Shown here: positions 44,416 through 52,935 of the stretch, one piece after another | How the letters are laid out: every line of letters begins with the position of its first letter | How positions within the stretch are numbered: position 1 is the first letter of the stretch | NCBI RefSeq assembly: GCF_004342605.1 | Contig: NZ_SLZL01000004.1 | Span: 186,001-250,000 of the forward strand | From: Caulobacter sp. BK020 | GTDB lineage: Bacteria > Pseudomonadota > Alphaproteobacteria > Caulobacterales > Caulobacteraceae | DNA length: 64,000 bases | Reading direction: 5' to 3' | Notes under the pieces: model-generated | Told to the model about the DNA's origin: nothing | Database searches by the model: none | The model's input: only the letters and a program-made list of their open reading frames with translations | Translations under genes and position numbers: made by a program

Positions 44416-44807
44416 GGGGCGGCTCGCTTCACATCGGTGTGGCTGAAGTCATTTCCCTTGAACAGCAACGGCTCGTCCAGGGATTTGGCAAGAGCGTAGG
44501 CGAAGCTGTCGCCATAGTTCAGCGCGGCGTCATGCCGGCCTTTCCCATAGATCCGCCTCGCCTCGGCGGCGGCGTAGGCCTGCTCCGCGGTGAGCGCGAC
44601 GATCTCGATCCGCAGCCGCGCGATGTCGCGATTGAGCAGAGAGACGCCGGTTTCCGCCTTCCACCGCCGCATATAGACCTCCGACGCCTCAACGTAGGAC
44701 GCGGCCGACATCAGGCGACGCCTGGCGCGCAGCAGGAGCGCATAGAAGGCGTCCGCCTCGGGTTCGCGCAACGAAATGGCCATCAGGGCCGAGGTGTCGA
44801 TGATCAT
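44412..44807 (-). CDS. VapC-family PIN-domain toxin
   Basis: This 131-residue PIN toxin starts [19 protein letters not shown], with Asp4, and contains MSAASYVEASEVY (Glu) and LNYGDSFAYALAKSLDEPLLFKGNDFSHTD. It is the same length as the VapC at 40659-41054 and close in sequence, so the two are paralogues. The gene overlaps vapB by four bases (ATGA) on the 5' side and the cyclophilin gene by four bases on the 3' side. All acidic residues expected for RNase activity are present. Confidence 0.9.
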   Translation of the reverse strand: MIIDTSALMAISLREPEADAFYALLLRARRRLMSAASYVEASEVYMRRWKAETGVSLLNRDIARLRIEIVALTAEQAYAAAEARRIYGKGRHDAALNYGDSFAYALAKSLDEPLLFKGNDFSHTDVKRAAP

Positions 44808-45070
44808 CCGATCGGCTGGCCGTGCTCGTCGTACAGCTCGGCTTCGATCTCGCGCCAGTCGCGAGGGTCGAGCACCGGCCGGGCGTCGAGCTCCGCGAAG
44901 AACGCGTGCTTGGCCGCCTCCTCCGCATCGGACAGGGCATAAGGCTCGGCAAGTCGCGCGACCTTCTCGACCAGGGCTTGATGGATGGCTTCGGTCAGAC
45001 TTTCCCCCGTGGCGTCAGCGACCTGCCGAGCCAGGGCCTCGGTCTCCGCGCGCTTGATGCTGATGCCCAT
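44804..45070 (-). CDS. VapB-family antitoxin
   Basis: This 88-residue antitoxin starts [20 protein letters not shown], a ribbon-helix-helix-like N-terminus matching the other VapB in the window, and ends [17 protein letters not shown], close to its paralogue's EIEADLYDEAGLP. The ATG at 45070 is chosen because the operator and Shine-Dalgarno lie directly upstream; the longer frame upstream overlaps the divergent purL start. It shares its promoter region with divergent purL (68 bp between starts). Confidence 0.88.
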   Translation of the reverse strand: MGISIKRAETEALARQVADATGESLTEAIHQALVEKVARLAEPYALSDAEEAAKHAFFAELDARPVLDPRDWREIEAELYDEHGQPIG

Positions 45071-45099
45071 TCTAGAACCACCTTTGACGTTTCTAGAAT
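45069..45099. promoter_or_regulatory. vapBC operator between vapB and purL
   Basis: Arms ATTCTAGAA (45069-45077) and TTCTAGAAT (45091-45099) are perfect inverted repeats with a 13-nt spacer that on the minus strand carries AAAGGTGG, the vapB Shine-Dalgarno. TTCTAGAA is shared with the operator at 41314-41337, so the two complexes may cross-regulate. As it lies 39 bp before the purL ATG it could also influence purL. Confidence 0.6.
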
Positions 45100-45137
45100 A
45101 TAGCGGAATCCCCCGGGTCAGGCTAGAAGGCCCGCCC

Positions 45138-47351
45138 ATGAGCACCTCGCCCTCCCCCGCCAAGTCCATGGCCGACACGGCCGCCGAATTCGGTCTCAAG
45201 CCGGAGGAGTACGCCGTCGTCCTCGACCGCCTGGGCCGCGAGCCCAACCTGGTCGAGCTGGGGGTGTTCTCGGTGATGTGGTCCGAGCACTGCTCGTACA
45301 AGTCGTCGAAGAACCAGCTGAAGAAGTTCCCGATCACCGGCCCGCGGGTGATCTGCGGCCCCGGCGAGAACGCCGGCGTGATCGACATCGACGACGGCGA
45401 CGCCATCATCTTCAAGATGGAAAGCCACAACCACCCGTCCTACATCGAGCCCTACCAGGGCGCGGCGACGGGCGTGGGCGGCATCATGCGCGACGTGTTC
45501 ACGATGGGCGCGCGGCCGATCGCCCTGCTCAACGCCTTGCGGTTCGGCGAGCCCGACCATCCCAAGACCAAGCGCCTGGTCGACGGCGTGGTCGCCGGCA
45601 TCGCCGGCTACGGCAACTGCGTGGGCGTGCCCACGGTCGCCGGCGAGACCAACTTCCACAAGGGCTACAACGGCAATATCCTGGTCAACGCCATGTGCGT
45701 GGGCCTGGCCGACGCCGACAAGATCTTCTATTCGGCCGCCCCGGGCCCGGGCCTGGCGGTCGTCTATTTCGGCTCCAAGACCGGCCGCGACGGCATTCAC
45801 GGCGCGACCATGTCTTCGGCCGAGTTCAGCGAGGATTCCGAGGAGAAGCGTCCCACCGTCCAGGTCGGCGATCCCTTCGCCGAGAAGCTGCTGATCGAGG
45901 CCACCCTGGAGCTGATGGCCACCGGCGCCGTCGCCGCCATCCAGGACATGGGCGCGGCGGGCCTGACCTCGTCGTCGGTCGAGATGGCGGGCAAGGGCGG
46001 GGTCGGCATCGAGCTGGACATGGACATGGTGCCCCAGCGCGAGGAGGGCATGAGCGCCTACGAGATGATGCTCTCGGAAAGCCAGGAGCGGATGCTGGCG
46101 GTGCTGAAGCCCGGCCGCGAGCAGGACGGCCACGCCATCTTCGAGAAGTGGGGCCTGGACGCCGCCGTCATCGGCCATACCACCGACACCGGCCACCTGG
46201 TGCTCAGGCACCATGGCGAGGTGGTCTGCGACGTGCCGCTGGCCCCGCTGTTCGACGACGCGCCGCTGTACGACCGGCCCTGGGTCCAGCCGACGCTGCA
46301 TCCGCACCTCGACCCGGGCAAGATCCCCGCCCCCGCCGACTGGACCGCGGCCGTGCTGAAGGTGGTCGGCAGCCCCGACATGGCCTCCAAGCGCTGGCTG
46401 TGGGAGCAGTACGACCGCCACGTCATGGCCGACACCCTGGAAGACAGCGCCACCGGCTGCGACGCCGGCGTCGTGCGCATCCACGGCAAGGGCAAGGCGA
46501 TCGCCGTGACCAGCGACGTCACCCCGCGCTACGTCCAGAACGACCCCTACGAGGGCGGCAAGCAGGCCGTGGCCGAGGCCTGGCGCAACCTGACCGCCGC
46601 CGGCGCGACCCCGATCGCCATCACCGACAACTTGAACTTCGGCAGCCCCGAAAAGCCCGAGACCATGGGCCAGATCGTCCGCGCCACCGACGGCATGGCC
46701 GAGGCCTGCCGGGCGCTGGACTTCCCGGTCGTGTCCGGGAACGTCAGCCTCTACAACGAGACCAACGGCGTCGCCATTCCGCCGACCCCCACCGTCGGCG
46801 CCGTCGGCCTGATCGACGACTACGACCTGCGCATGGGCTTCGGCAACGTGGCCGAAGGCGACACCCTGGTGCTGATCGGCGAGACCCACGGCGAGCTGGG
46901 CGCCTCGATCTATCTGCGCGAGATCCTGGGCCGCGAGGACGGCGCGCCGCCGCCGGTCGACCTGGCCGTCGAGCGCAAGAACGGCGACTTCGTGCGCGGC
47001 CTGATCCGCACGGGCCTGGTCGCCGGGCTGCACGACCTGTCGGACGGCGGGCTGCTGATCGCCGCGGCCGACATCGCCCTGGCCAGCCAGGTCGGCGTCA
47101 CCCTGAACGCCACCAGCCACGCCCACGCCCATCCCTACCTGTTCGGCGAAGACCAGGCCCGCTACCTGGTGGCCACGCCCGATCCGGACGCGGTGCTGGC
47201 GGCGGCCAAGGAAGCCGGCGTCCACGCCATCGTGGCCGGGGTGGCGGGCGGCGACGCCTTCGCCTCGACCGACCTGTTCAGCATCCCGCTGGACGCCTTG
47301 CGCACGGCCCACGAGGCCTGGCTGCCGGGCTTCATGGGCGCGGCCGGCTAA
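45138..47351 (+). CDS. purL: FGAM synthase large subunit PurL
   Basis: This 737-residue small-type PurL converts FGAR to FGAM with ATP and ammonia from PurQ, in complex with Pur[15 protein letters not shown] (about 45-58) and [23 protein letters not shown] (split around residues 95-117) are the ATP- and substrate-binding signatures. A second AIRS-type half follows (residues 400-700). The ATG at 45138 precedes [20 protein letters not shown]; an upstream reading-frame extension runs into the vapB operator and is rejected. It lies 4.6 kb from purQ, separated by a vapBC pair and four other genes. Confidence 0.97.
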   Translation: MSTSPSPAKSMADTAAEFGLKPEEYAVVLDRLGREPNLVELGVFSVMWSEHCSYKSSKNQLKKFPITGPRVICGPGENAGVIDIDDGDAIIFKMESHNHPSYIEPYQGAATGVGGIMRDVFTMGARPIALLNALRFGEPDHPKTKRLVDGVVAGIAGYGNCVGVPTVAGETNFHKGYNGNILVNAMCVGLADADKIFYSAAPGPGLAVVYFGSKTGRDGIHGATMSSAEFSEDSEEKRPTVQVGDPFAEKLLIEATLELMATGAVAAIQDMGAAGLTSSSVEMAGKGGVGIELDMDMVPQREEGMSAYEMMLSESQERMLAVLKPGREQDGHAIFEKWGLDAAVIGHTTDTGHLVLRHHGEVVCDVPLAPLFDDAPLYDRPWVQPTLHPHLDPGKIPAPADWTAAVLKVVGSPDMASKRWLWEQYDRHVMADTLEDSATGCDAGVVRIHGKGKAIAVTSDVTPRYVQNDPYEGGKQAVAEAWRNLTAAGATPIAITDNLNFGSPEKPETMGQIVRATDGMAEACRALDFPVVSGNVSLYNETNGVAIPPTPTVGAVGLIDDYDLRMGFGNVAEGDTLVLIGETHGELGASIYLREILGREDGAPPPVDLAVERKNGDFVRGLIRTGLVAGLHDLSDGGLLIAAADIALASQVGVTLNATSHAHAHPYLFGEDQARYLVATPDPDAVLAAAKEAGVHAIVAGVAGGDAFASTDLFSIPLDALRTAHEAWLPGFMGAAG

Positions 47352-47365
47352 AGGATTTTCCCAGT

Positions 47366-47737
47366 ATGCGTAAGCTTTCCATCCTGGCGACCGCCAGCCT
47401 CGCCCTGTCGCTGCTGGCGGCCTGCGCGCCGGCCGCCCAGGCTCCCGCCCCTGCCGCCCCTTCCTCGACCGTTGCGGGCGCCGACGCCTCGTGCGCCGCG
47501 CGCGGCGGGACGATGCAGCCGGTCGGCCGCCTGCAGCGCCAGACCTGCGTCGTGCCCTATGCCGACGCCGGCAAGACCTGCTCGGACAAGGCCGACTGCC
47601 AGGGCGCCTGCATCGCCGAGGGCAACCTGGAAGCCCAGGGCGCCGTGAGCGGCCAGTGTCAGAAGACCAACGTCCAGTTCGGCTGCTACGCCAAGATCGT
47701 CGCCGGCAAGTCGACTGGCGCGATCTGCATCGACTAG
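47366..47737 (+). CDS. Putative Cys-rich lipoprotein
   Basis: This 123-residue protein has a lipoprotein signal ending LLAAC (Cys20), then an Ala/Pro linker (about 21-35) and a Cys-rich domain with about nine further cysteines: SCAARGG, QTCVVPY, KTCSDKADCQGACIAEG, GQCQKTN and FGCYAKI. Disulfide pairing in the periplasm is likely. The family is unknown. The gene starts 14 nt after purL and could be co-transcribed with it. A family-2-type short hairpin follows the stop. Confidence 0.75.
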   Translation: MRKLSILATASLALSLLAACAPAAQAPAPAAPSSTVAGADASCAARGGTMQPVGRLQRQTCVVPYADAGKTCSDKADCQGACIAEGNLEAQGAVSGQCQKTNVQFGCYAKIVAGKSTGAICID

Positions 47738-47750
47738 GATTCTTCAAGAT

Positions 47751-47782
47751 CCGCTCATCCCGGCGAACGCCGGGATGAGCGG
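47751..47782. repeat. Short CTCATCCCGGC hairpin (family 2 core)
   Basis: CCGCTCATCCCGGCG and CGCCGGGATGAGCGG form a 15-bp stem with a two-base loop. Apart from the loop it is the same as 51768-51799. It lies between convergent genes and may act as a two-way terminator. Confidence 0.8.
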
Positions 47783-47812
47783 AGTTGAGAATTGAACAGG
47801 CCGGTTGGCGCT

Positions 47813-48697
47813 TCAGGCCACGGCGAACGCGGCCTGGGGAGACGCTCGCAGCCGGGCGGCGTCGCGGCCCGGGGGCGCGCCGAACAGGCGGGCGTATTCA
47901 CGGCTGAACTGGCTGGCGCTGTCGTAGCCGACGGTGAATCCCGCCCCCGCCACGTCGCCGGGCTGGCTCAGCAGCAGGGTCCGCGCCGCCTGCAGGCGCA
48001 GTTGCTTCTGGTACTGCAGCGGGCTCATGGCGGTCACCGCCCGGAAATGGCGGTGGAACGAGGCCGGGCTCATCCCCGCCAGCCGGGCCAGGGTCTCCAC
48101 CTGCATGGGCGCGGCGAAGTTCGCGTGCAGCCACCGGATGGCGCGGTTGATCTGCGAGAGGCGGCTTTCGGCCAGGCCGATCTGCCGGATCGTGCCGCCG
48201 GTCGGCCCCTGCAGCAGCCGCCACAGCACCTCGCGCTCCAGCATCGGGGCCAGCACCGGAATATCGGCGGGCCGGTCCAGCAGCCGCACCAGCCGCAGGA
48301 TCGCGTCCACCAGGTCGGGTCCCGCCGCGTTGACTTGCAGGCCCGCCGAAGCGGCCGGGGACGCCGGGGCGGGCGCCTCGAGGATCAGCCGCGCGATCTT
48401 GACCGGATCCAGGGCGACGCTCAGCGCCGCATAGGGCGCCTCGACGACCTGACCGCAGACCGGCAGGTCGACCGACACGGTCAGGAACTTGCCCACGTCG
48501 TAGCGGAACAAGCGGTCACCCAGCGCCGTGTGCTTGGCCCCCGCCACGATCAGGCACATCAGGGGCTGGTAGACCAGCGGCACGGGTTCGGTGGGCGTGC
48601 TGGCCCGGTACAACGACAGGCCGGGGACCGGGGTTTCGCAGGTCCCTTCCCCGCCGTGCCGCTTGAGCAGCGCGCCGATTTCGATCAGCGGATCCAT
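47813..48697 (-). CDS. AraC-family transcriptional regulator
   Basis: This 294-residue regulator has an N-terminal cupin-like AraC_N domain (CLIVAGAKHTALGDRLFRYD, about 48-67) and a C-terminal double helix-turn-helix (about 190-285): ETLARLAGMSPASFHRHFRA then GYDSASQFSREYARLFG. ATG 48697 (MDPLIEIGALLKRHGG) starts the conserved part. The gene is divergent from a short-chain dehydrogenase gene 142 bp away, a common regulator-target pair in which the regulator controls the dehydrogenase. The inducer is unknown. Confidence 0.9.
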   Translation of the reverse strand: MDPLIEIGALLKRHGGEGTCETPVPGLSLYRASTPTEPVPLVYQPLMCLIVAGAKHTALGDRLFRYDVGKFLTVSVDLPVCGQVVEAPYAALSVALDPVKIARLILEAPAPASPAASAGLQVNAAGPDLVDAILRLVRLLDRPADIPVLAPMLEREVLWRLLQGPTGGTIRQIGLAESRLSQINRAIRWLHANFAAPMQVETLARLAGMSPASFHRHFRAVTAMSPLQYQKQLRLQAARTLLLSQPGDVAGAGFTVGYDSASQFSREYARLFGAPPGRDAARLRASPQAAFAVA

Positions 48698-48839
48698 GTC
48701 CGCCACATGCGCCCAGCCGTTGGCGTGGATCAAGCGCGAGGCGCAAGGATGATCGGATCGTGCAAGAGCCTGCGAGCAACACCCTAACGCTCGGGGGCGC
48801 TGGAGGCCTTCTATAGAGCCACCAACAAGGAGATTTTCC

Positions 48840-49721
48840 ATGAGCAAGATCTGGTTCGTCACCGGCGCGGCCCGCGGCCTCGGCGCCGAGATTGCCAAGG
48901 CGGCGCTGGCCGCCGGCGACCGCGTCGTGGTCACCGGCCGCCGCCGCGAGGCGCTGCAAGCCGCCTTCAGTCCGGACAGCGACAAGGTTCTGTCGCTGTC
49001 GCTGGACGTCACCCGCGAGGCCGAGGCCGAAGGCGCCGTCGAGGCCGCCCTGGCCCGGTTCGGCCGCATCGATGTGCTGGTCAACAACGCCGGCTACGGC
49101 AATCTGGGCCTGTTCGAGGAGACCACCGACGCCGAGGCCCGGGCGCAGTACGACACCAACGTCTTCGGCCTCTACAACGTCACCCGCGCCGTCCTGCCGG
49201 TCCTGCGCCGCCAGCGGGCCGGACGGATCTTCAACGTCTCGTCGGTCGGCGGCCTGCTGGGCGGCGAAGGCGGCTCGCTCTACTGCGCCACCAAGTTCGC
49301 GGTCGAAGGGTTCTCGGAATCGATCGCCAAGGAGGTCGCCGCGTTCGGGATCCGGGTGACCATCGTCGAGCCCGGCTTCTTCCGCACCGACTTCCTCGAT
49401 GACAGCTCAGTCCGCTACGGCTCGCGCCAGATCGAGGACTATGCCGAGCTGTCGAGCCAGATGAAGGCGTTCTGGGACGGCCGCAACCACGCCCAGGCCG
49501 GCGATCCGGCCAAGCTGGGCCGGGTGCTGGTCGATCTGGCCGACCGGGCGGACCCGCCGCTGCGCTTCGCCGCCGGTTCAGACGCGGTGGCGATGATCGG
49601 CGGCAAGATCGCCGCGCTCCAGGCCGAGCTGGACGCCTGGCGCGACCTGTCGGTCACCACCGACGGCGACGACGTCGCGGCCCAGGCCCAGGCCCAGGCC
49701 AAGGCCGGAACCTGGGGCTGA
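48840..49721 (+). CDS. Short-chain dehydrogenase/reductase
   Basis: This 293-residue NAD(P)-dependent oxidoreductase has the classical SDR motifs: TGAARGLG (residues 8-15) for cofactor binding with VVTGRRRE suggesting NADPH, LVNNAGYG (about 80-87), the catalytic Ser in NVSSVGG, and YCATK (Tyr-x-x-x-Lys). The C-terminal part is long with an unusual AQAQAQAKAGTWG end. AAGGAG is the Shine-Dalgarno. It is most likely the target of the divergent AraC-type regulator. Such SDRs are often called oxidoreductases of unknown substrate. Confidence 0.9.
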   Translation: MSKIWFVTGAARGLGAEIAKAALAAGDRVVVTGRRREALQAAFSPDSDKVLSLSLDVTREAEAEGAVEAALARFGRIDVLVNNAGYGNLGLFEETTDAEARAQYDTNVFGLYNVTRAVLPVLRRQRAGRIFNVSSVGGLLGGEGGSLYCATKFAVEGFSESIAKEVAAFGIRVTIVEPGFFRTDFLDDSSVRYGSRQIEDYAELSSQMKAFWDGRNHAQAGDPAKLGRVLVDLADRADPPLRFAAGSDAVAMIGGKIAALQAELDAWRDLSVTTDGDDVAAQAQAQAKAGTWG

Positions 49722-49731
49722 TCTTGAGCGG

Positions 49732-49759
49732 GGCCCCGATCACTTTGCGGATCGGGGCC
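49732..49759. terminator. Hairpin between convergent genes
   Basis: GGCCCCGATC and GATCGGGGCC (10 bp, 8-nt loop) lie after the SDR stop. The minus-strand stop codon of the 38-residue gene falls inside the 5' arm. No T-run is present. Confidence 0.5.
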
Positions 49760-49856
49760 GTTCGCCCTCCAGCGCCGCATCGCCGTCCAGGGCGGCCGCC
49801 GGATGGGCGTCCCGCCACAGGCCGCGCAGCCACTTCCACAGCAGGGTCAAGATCAT
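49740..49856 (-). CDS. Small Trp-rich protein, 38 residues
   Basis: ATG 49856 follows GGGAGGGAGCG, a strong Shine-Dalgarno, and opens a 38-codon frame: MILTLLWKWLRGLWRDAHPA and a charged tail EGERPRSAK. The N-terminal amphipathic, Trp-rich helix could attach to the membrane. It was found by the ribosome site rather than by homology, and a longer in-frame start at 49925 lacks one. Small membrane proteins of this kind are easily missed. Confidence 0.45.
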   Translation of the reverse strand: MILTLLWKWLRGLWRDAHPAAALDGDAALEGERPRSAK

Positions 49857-49981
49857 CGCTCCCTCCCAGGGCGGGTCTTCGCCGCTTTGGATCGCGCCGA
49901 TCCTCTCCAAGCCCGGCGCGATCAATCCGGAACCCTAAACCGAAGGCTGAAAATCCGCCATGGCGATCGGAAGGGTTCCGC

Positions 49982-50485
49982 TCAGGGCGCCGCCTCGCGC
50001 CGCCGCGCGATGGCGGCGACCCGCTCCCGCACGGCCGGGCTGGCCGCGGGACCCGCGGCATGGACGAAGTCCGGGCTGTCCATCGGCTTGCCGGAGCGGC
50101 GATCCACCAGCACCGGCTCGGCCGGCAGGCCGGTGGTGACGTCCACCATCTGGCTGGCCACGCCCTCGGTCGCGTAGTGGCGATTGCCAAACGCCATCAG
50201 GGCCCTCATCACCGGCTCGAAATCCCGCGCCAGGTCCGTGGGCGCATATTCATGGCGCAACGGGCGCTGCCGATAGGGCCGGCGCTCCAGGAAACCCGCC
50301 TCGACCAGGGCCGCCAGCCGCTGGGCCAGGATATTGGGCGCCATGCCCAGGCTCTTCTCGAACTGGTCGAACCGGGTCAGGCCGTGGGCGGCGTCGCGCA
50401 GGATCATCAGGCTCCACGTGTCGCCCACCCGCTCCAGGGTGCGGCCGATGGGGCATTGTCCAGGATCGAAGGCGCGTCGGGTCAT
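49982..50485 (-). CDS. HxlR-family transcriptional regulator
   Basis: This 167-residue winged-helix regulator starts MTRRAFDPGQCPIGRTLERV; Cys near residue 11 is the redox-sensitive position known in HypR/HxlR proteins. VGDTWSLMILRDAAHGLTRFDQF (about 20-43) and MAPNILAQRLAALVEAGFLERRPY are the family helix-turn-helix region. The C-terminal extension (residues 110-167) is longer than in minimal HxlR proteins. An in-frame ATG at 50494 is possible. It is divergent from an SDR gene, with dyad AGTCACTT/AAGTGACT between, a typical regulator-target layout. Confidence 0.88.
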   Translation of the reverse strand: MTRRAFDPGQCPIGRTLERVGDTWSLMILRDAAHGLTRFDQFEKSLGMAPNILAQRLAALVEAGFLERRPYRQRPLRHEYAPTDLARDFEPVMRALMAFGNRHYATEGVASQMVDVTTGLPAEPVLVDRRSGKPMDSPDFVHAAGPAASPAVRERVAAIARRREAAP

Positions 50486-50522
50486 GAGTTCCATATAGGC
50501 GCTGGCTAGCAAAACGAAAGCT

Positions 50523-50547
50523 AGTCACTTGCATTTCAAAAGTGACT
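50523..50547. promoter_or_regulatory. Operator-like dyad between hxlR and SDR genes
   Basis: AGTCACTT and AAGTGACT are perfect inverted arms separated by 9 nt, with CTAGC/GCTAG half-sites just to the left (50515-50524). Position and AT content fit the promoter region of the divergent pair, so it is a likely HxlR binding site. Confidence 0.5.
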
Positions 50548-50599
50548 TACCACCTCAGCGTCACGGCCGGGCCATGGGGCCCTGCCCAACCCCTTCGGG

Positions 50600-51415
50600 A
50601 TGAAGACGATGAGCAAGCAAGACATTCGCGGCGCGGCCCTGGTCACCGGCGCGTCCAGCGGCATCGGGGCCGCCTATGCCGACCGCCTGGCCCGCGCCGG
50701 CCACGACCTGGTGCTGGTGGCCCGCGACACCGCCCGGCTCGAGGCCCTGGCCGCCAGGTTGAAGGCCGAGACCGGCGTCAAGATCGACATCCTCACCGCC
50801 GACCTGACCCGCAAGGCCGACCTGGCCAAGGTGGAGGCCCGGCTGGCCGACGCCGCGATCGACATCCTGATCAACAACGCCGGTGTTTCCCTGGCGGGAG
50901 CCTTCGTCGAGCAGGACCTCGACCGGGTCGAAAGCATGATCCAGCTGAACGTCGTCTCGGTGACCCGCCTGGCCCACGCCGCCGCCAAGGCCTTCGCGGC
51001 CCGCGACCGCGGCGCGATCGTCAACATCTCGTCGGTGGTTGGCCTGGCTCCCGAGCTGCAGATGCCCGTCTACGGGGCGACCAAGGCCTATGTGACCTAC
51101 TTCACCCAGACCCTGCGGCAGCAACTGAGCCCGAACATCCAACTCCAGGCCGTGCTGCCCGGCGCGACGCGCACCGAGATCTGGGACCGGTCGGGCAGCG
51201 GCGGGGCCGAGGCGCTGGACCCGAACATGCTGATGGAGGTCGACGACCTGGTCGACGCGGCCCTTGCCGGCTTCCACCAGGGCGAACTGATCACCATCCC
51301 GTCCCTGCCCGACCCGGCCGACTTCGCGGCCTATGACGCGGCCCGGGCCAAGTTGCTGCCGAACCTGTCGCGCAACCGCCCAGCCGCGCGCTACACGGTG
51401 AGCGAACCGGCCTAA
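50600..51415 (+). CDS. Short-chain dehydrogenase/reductase
   Basis: This 271-residue classical SDR has LVTGASSGIG (about 14-23) for NAD(P) binding, VLVARDTARLE suggesting NADP(H), INNAGVS (about 95-101), NISSVVG with the catalytic Ser, and YGATKAYV with Tyr-x-x-x-Lys. The C-terminal region includes LPGATRTEIWDRSGSGG, typical of the family of short-chain ketoacyl-like reductases. ATG 50600 or ATG 50609 (MSKQDIRGAAL) could be the start. It is probably controlled by the divergent HxlR regulator, possibly by electrophile or redox stress. Confidence 0.9.
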   Translation: MKTMSKQDIRGAALVTGASSGIGAAYADRLARAGHDLVLVARDTARLEALAARLKAETGVKIDILTADLTRKADLAKVEARLADAAIDILINNAGVSLAGAFVEQDLDRVESMIQLNVVSVTRLAHAAAKAFAARDRGAIVNISSVVGLAPELQMPVYGATKAYVTYFTQTLRQQLSPNIQLQAVLPGATRTEIWDRSGSGGAEALDPNMLMEVDDLVDAALAGFHQGELITIPSLPDPADFAAYDAARAKLLPNLSRNRPAARYTVSEPA

Positions 51416-51552
51416 ACGTGATCGAAGGCCGGAGGCGCCCGGCGCCTTCGGCCGTCACGACAATTGCGCATCGCCGCCCTATCTATCTTCCGAGGCTGCC
51501 CCGGGAACGAACGTCGCGCCCAGCCGCTTGCCCGCCAGCCAAGGAGACCGAC

Positions 51553-51759
51553 ATGGCCGTCATTGCGAACCTGGACGAGTTCATTCTCGAAGAGACCGCC
51601 GAAGGCATCTTCCTGACCGTGACCGGCGACGACGAGCAGACCCTGAAGCTGCGGGTCACGCTGGACGACCTGGAGGAGATCGTCGAGGTCATCGACGAGG
51701 TCTTCGGGCTGGAAGCGGACGACGGCGAGGCCGAAGAGGTGGACGAGAGCGCGGGGTGA
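51553..51759 (+). CDS. Small acidic protein, 68 residues
   Basis: ATG 51553 is preceded by AAGGAG (51541-51546). The product MAVIANLDEFILEETAEGIF continues with alternating hydrophobic and acidic residues (DDLEEIVEVIDEVFGLEADDGEAEEVDE), giving a highly acidic helix-rich protein. No family recognised. The longer in-frame start at 51418 lacks a ribosome site. A short family-2 hairpin follows the stop. It may be a conserved Caulobacterales protein; no neighbour suggests a role. Confidence 0.65.
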   Translation: MAVIANLDEFILEETAEGIFLTVTGDDEQTLKLRVTLDDLEEIVEVIDEVFGLEADDGEAEEVDESAG

Positions 51760-51767
51760 CTTCAACG

Positions 51768-51799
51768 CCGCTCATCCCGGCTTTCGCCGGGATGAGCGG
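51768..51799. repeat. Short CTCATCCCGGC hairpin (family 2 core)
   Basis: CCGCTCATCCCGGC and GCCGGGATGAGCGG form a 14-bp stem with loop TTTC. It matches 47751-47782 outside the loop and lies between convergent genes. Confidence 0.8.
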
Positions 51800-51820
51800 A
51801 ACAATGAATAGCGCTGGACC

Positions 51821-52747
51821 CTACCGCCCCGCCCCCTTGCTGATCCCGTCCAGATCGTCGTCCAGCGCCCGCGTCGCCGTGACCACCGTGGCCACCGCCC
51901 GCTTGAAGAAGTCCTGCGGGATGGTGGCGAAGTCGTCGGTGGGCTGGTGGTATTCGGGGTGGTCCTCGACGCCGAAATAGACCCAGGGCACGCCCTTCTC
52001 GGCGAAGGCGCCTTGGTCGGACTGGGCGGTCCAGTTGTTCTCCTTGCCCTGGGCGTCGGTGTCGTGGCCCAGCAGCAGCTTGACCGGGGCGGTCCGGGCC
52101 ACGGTCTCCAGCACCGGCTTCAGGTACGGCTGGGGACCGGCGCCGCTGACATAGAGCTGGCCCTTGGCGTTCTTGCTGATCATGTCGAAATTGACGTTCA
52201 GCCCGATGCTGGCCAGCGGCACGGGGGGATCGGCGACGAAGGCCTTGGCGCCTTTCAGCCCGCTCTCCTCGGCGTCGAAGGCGACGATCAGGACGGTGTG
52301 GCGTGGCGGCCGGGCCTTGAACGCCTCGGCCACGGCCAGCAGGCCGGCGACGCCCGAGGCGTTGTCGTCGGCCCCGTTATAGACCTGCCCCTTGCGCACC
52401 CCCAGGTGGTCGTAGTGGGCCGAGACCACCAGCACCTTGTCGGAGCTGGACGTGCCCTGGATCCGCGCCACCAGGTTCACGCCGCTGACCTCCCGGCCGA
52501 ACCGGGGCTTGAAGGTGAACGGCCGCTCGAAGGTCCCGCCCTGAGGCCGCAGCCCGATCTGGCCGAAGCGCTGGACGATATAGGCCCGCGCCTTGGCCCC
52601 GCCCGGCGTCCCGACGCCCCGCCCTTCCATGTTGTCGGCCGACAGGATGCGGACGTCGTCCAGCGCATGGGCCCCGGGCTTGGAGGCGGCGTGGGCGGGA
52701 GCCGAAAGAACAACCGCAAAGGCCGCGGAGATCAGAAGAAGACGCAT
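51821..52747 (-). CDS. Secreted M28-family aminopeptidase
   Basis: This 308-residue zinc peptidase has a signal peptide (MRLLLISAAFAVVLSAPAHA, about 1-20). The zinc ligands appear in order: SAHYDHLG (His), NGADDNASGVA (bridging Asp), FDAEESGLKG (general base Glu and ligand Glu), and a late DHPEYHQPTDD (His). So both metals can be bound. It is probably a periplasmic or secreted aminopeptidase. ATG 52747 has GAGGT upstream; an ATG at 52774 would lengthen the signal by nine residues. It is divergent from bolA. Confidence 0.92.
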   Translation of the reverse strand: MRLLLISAAFAVVLSAPAHAASKPGAHALDDVRILSADNMEGRGVGTPGGAKARAYIVQRFGQIGLRPQGGTFERPFTFKPRFGREVSGVNLVARIQGTSSSDKVLVVSAHYDHLGVRKGQVYNGADDNASGVAGLLAVAEAFKARPPRHTVLIVAFDAEESGLKGAKAFVADPPVPLASIGLNVNFDMISKNAKGQLYVSGAGPQPYLKPVLETVARTAPVKLLLGHDTDAQGKENNWTAQSDQGAFAEKGVPWVYFGVEDHPEYHQPTDDFATIPQDFFKRAVATVVTATRALDDDLDGISKGAGR

Positions 52748-52851
52748 GCGGGACCTCGTTGATCTGATCTTCATGGCGTGCGTCGCCCGGATTTTGCAAT
52801 GGATTCACTGTCACCTTTCCCTCCCGCGGAGCGAAAGCAACATTTCAGCCC

Positions 52852-52879
52852 GAACGGGCATTTTCCCGTATGCCCGTTC
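52852..52879. promoter_or_regulatory. 9-bp dyad in the M28/bolA divergent region
   Basis: GAACGGGCA and TGCCCGTTC are perfect inverted arms with a 10-nt spacer (TTTTCCCGTA). It lies 57 bp before the bolA ATG and about 105 bp before the M28 ATG. It may be an operator or a leader hairpin for bolA. Confidence 0.4.
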
Positions 52880-52935
52880 TTAAGGTTTACGCCGCATACC
52901 CAGGACTGAGAGATTCGGAGTCAAACGCCGTGCCC

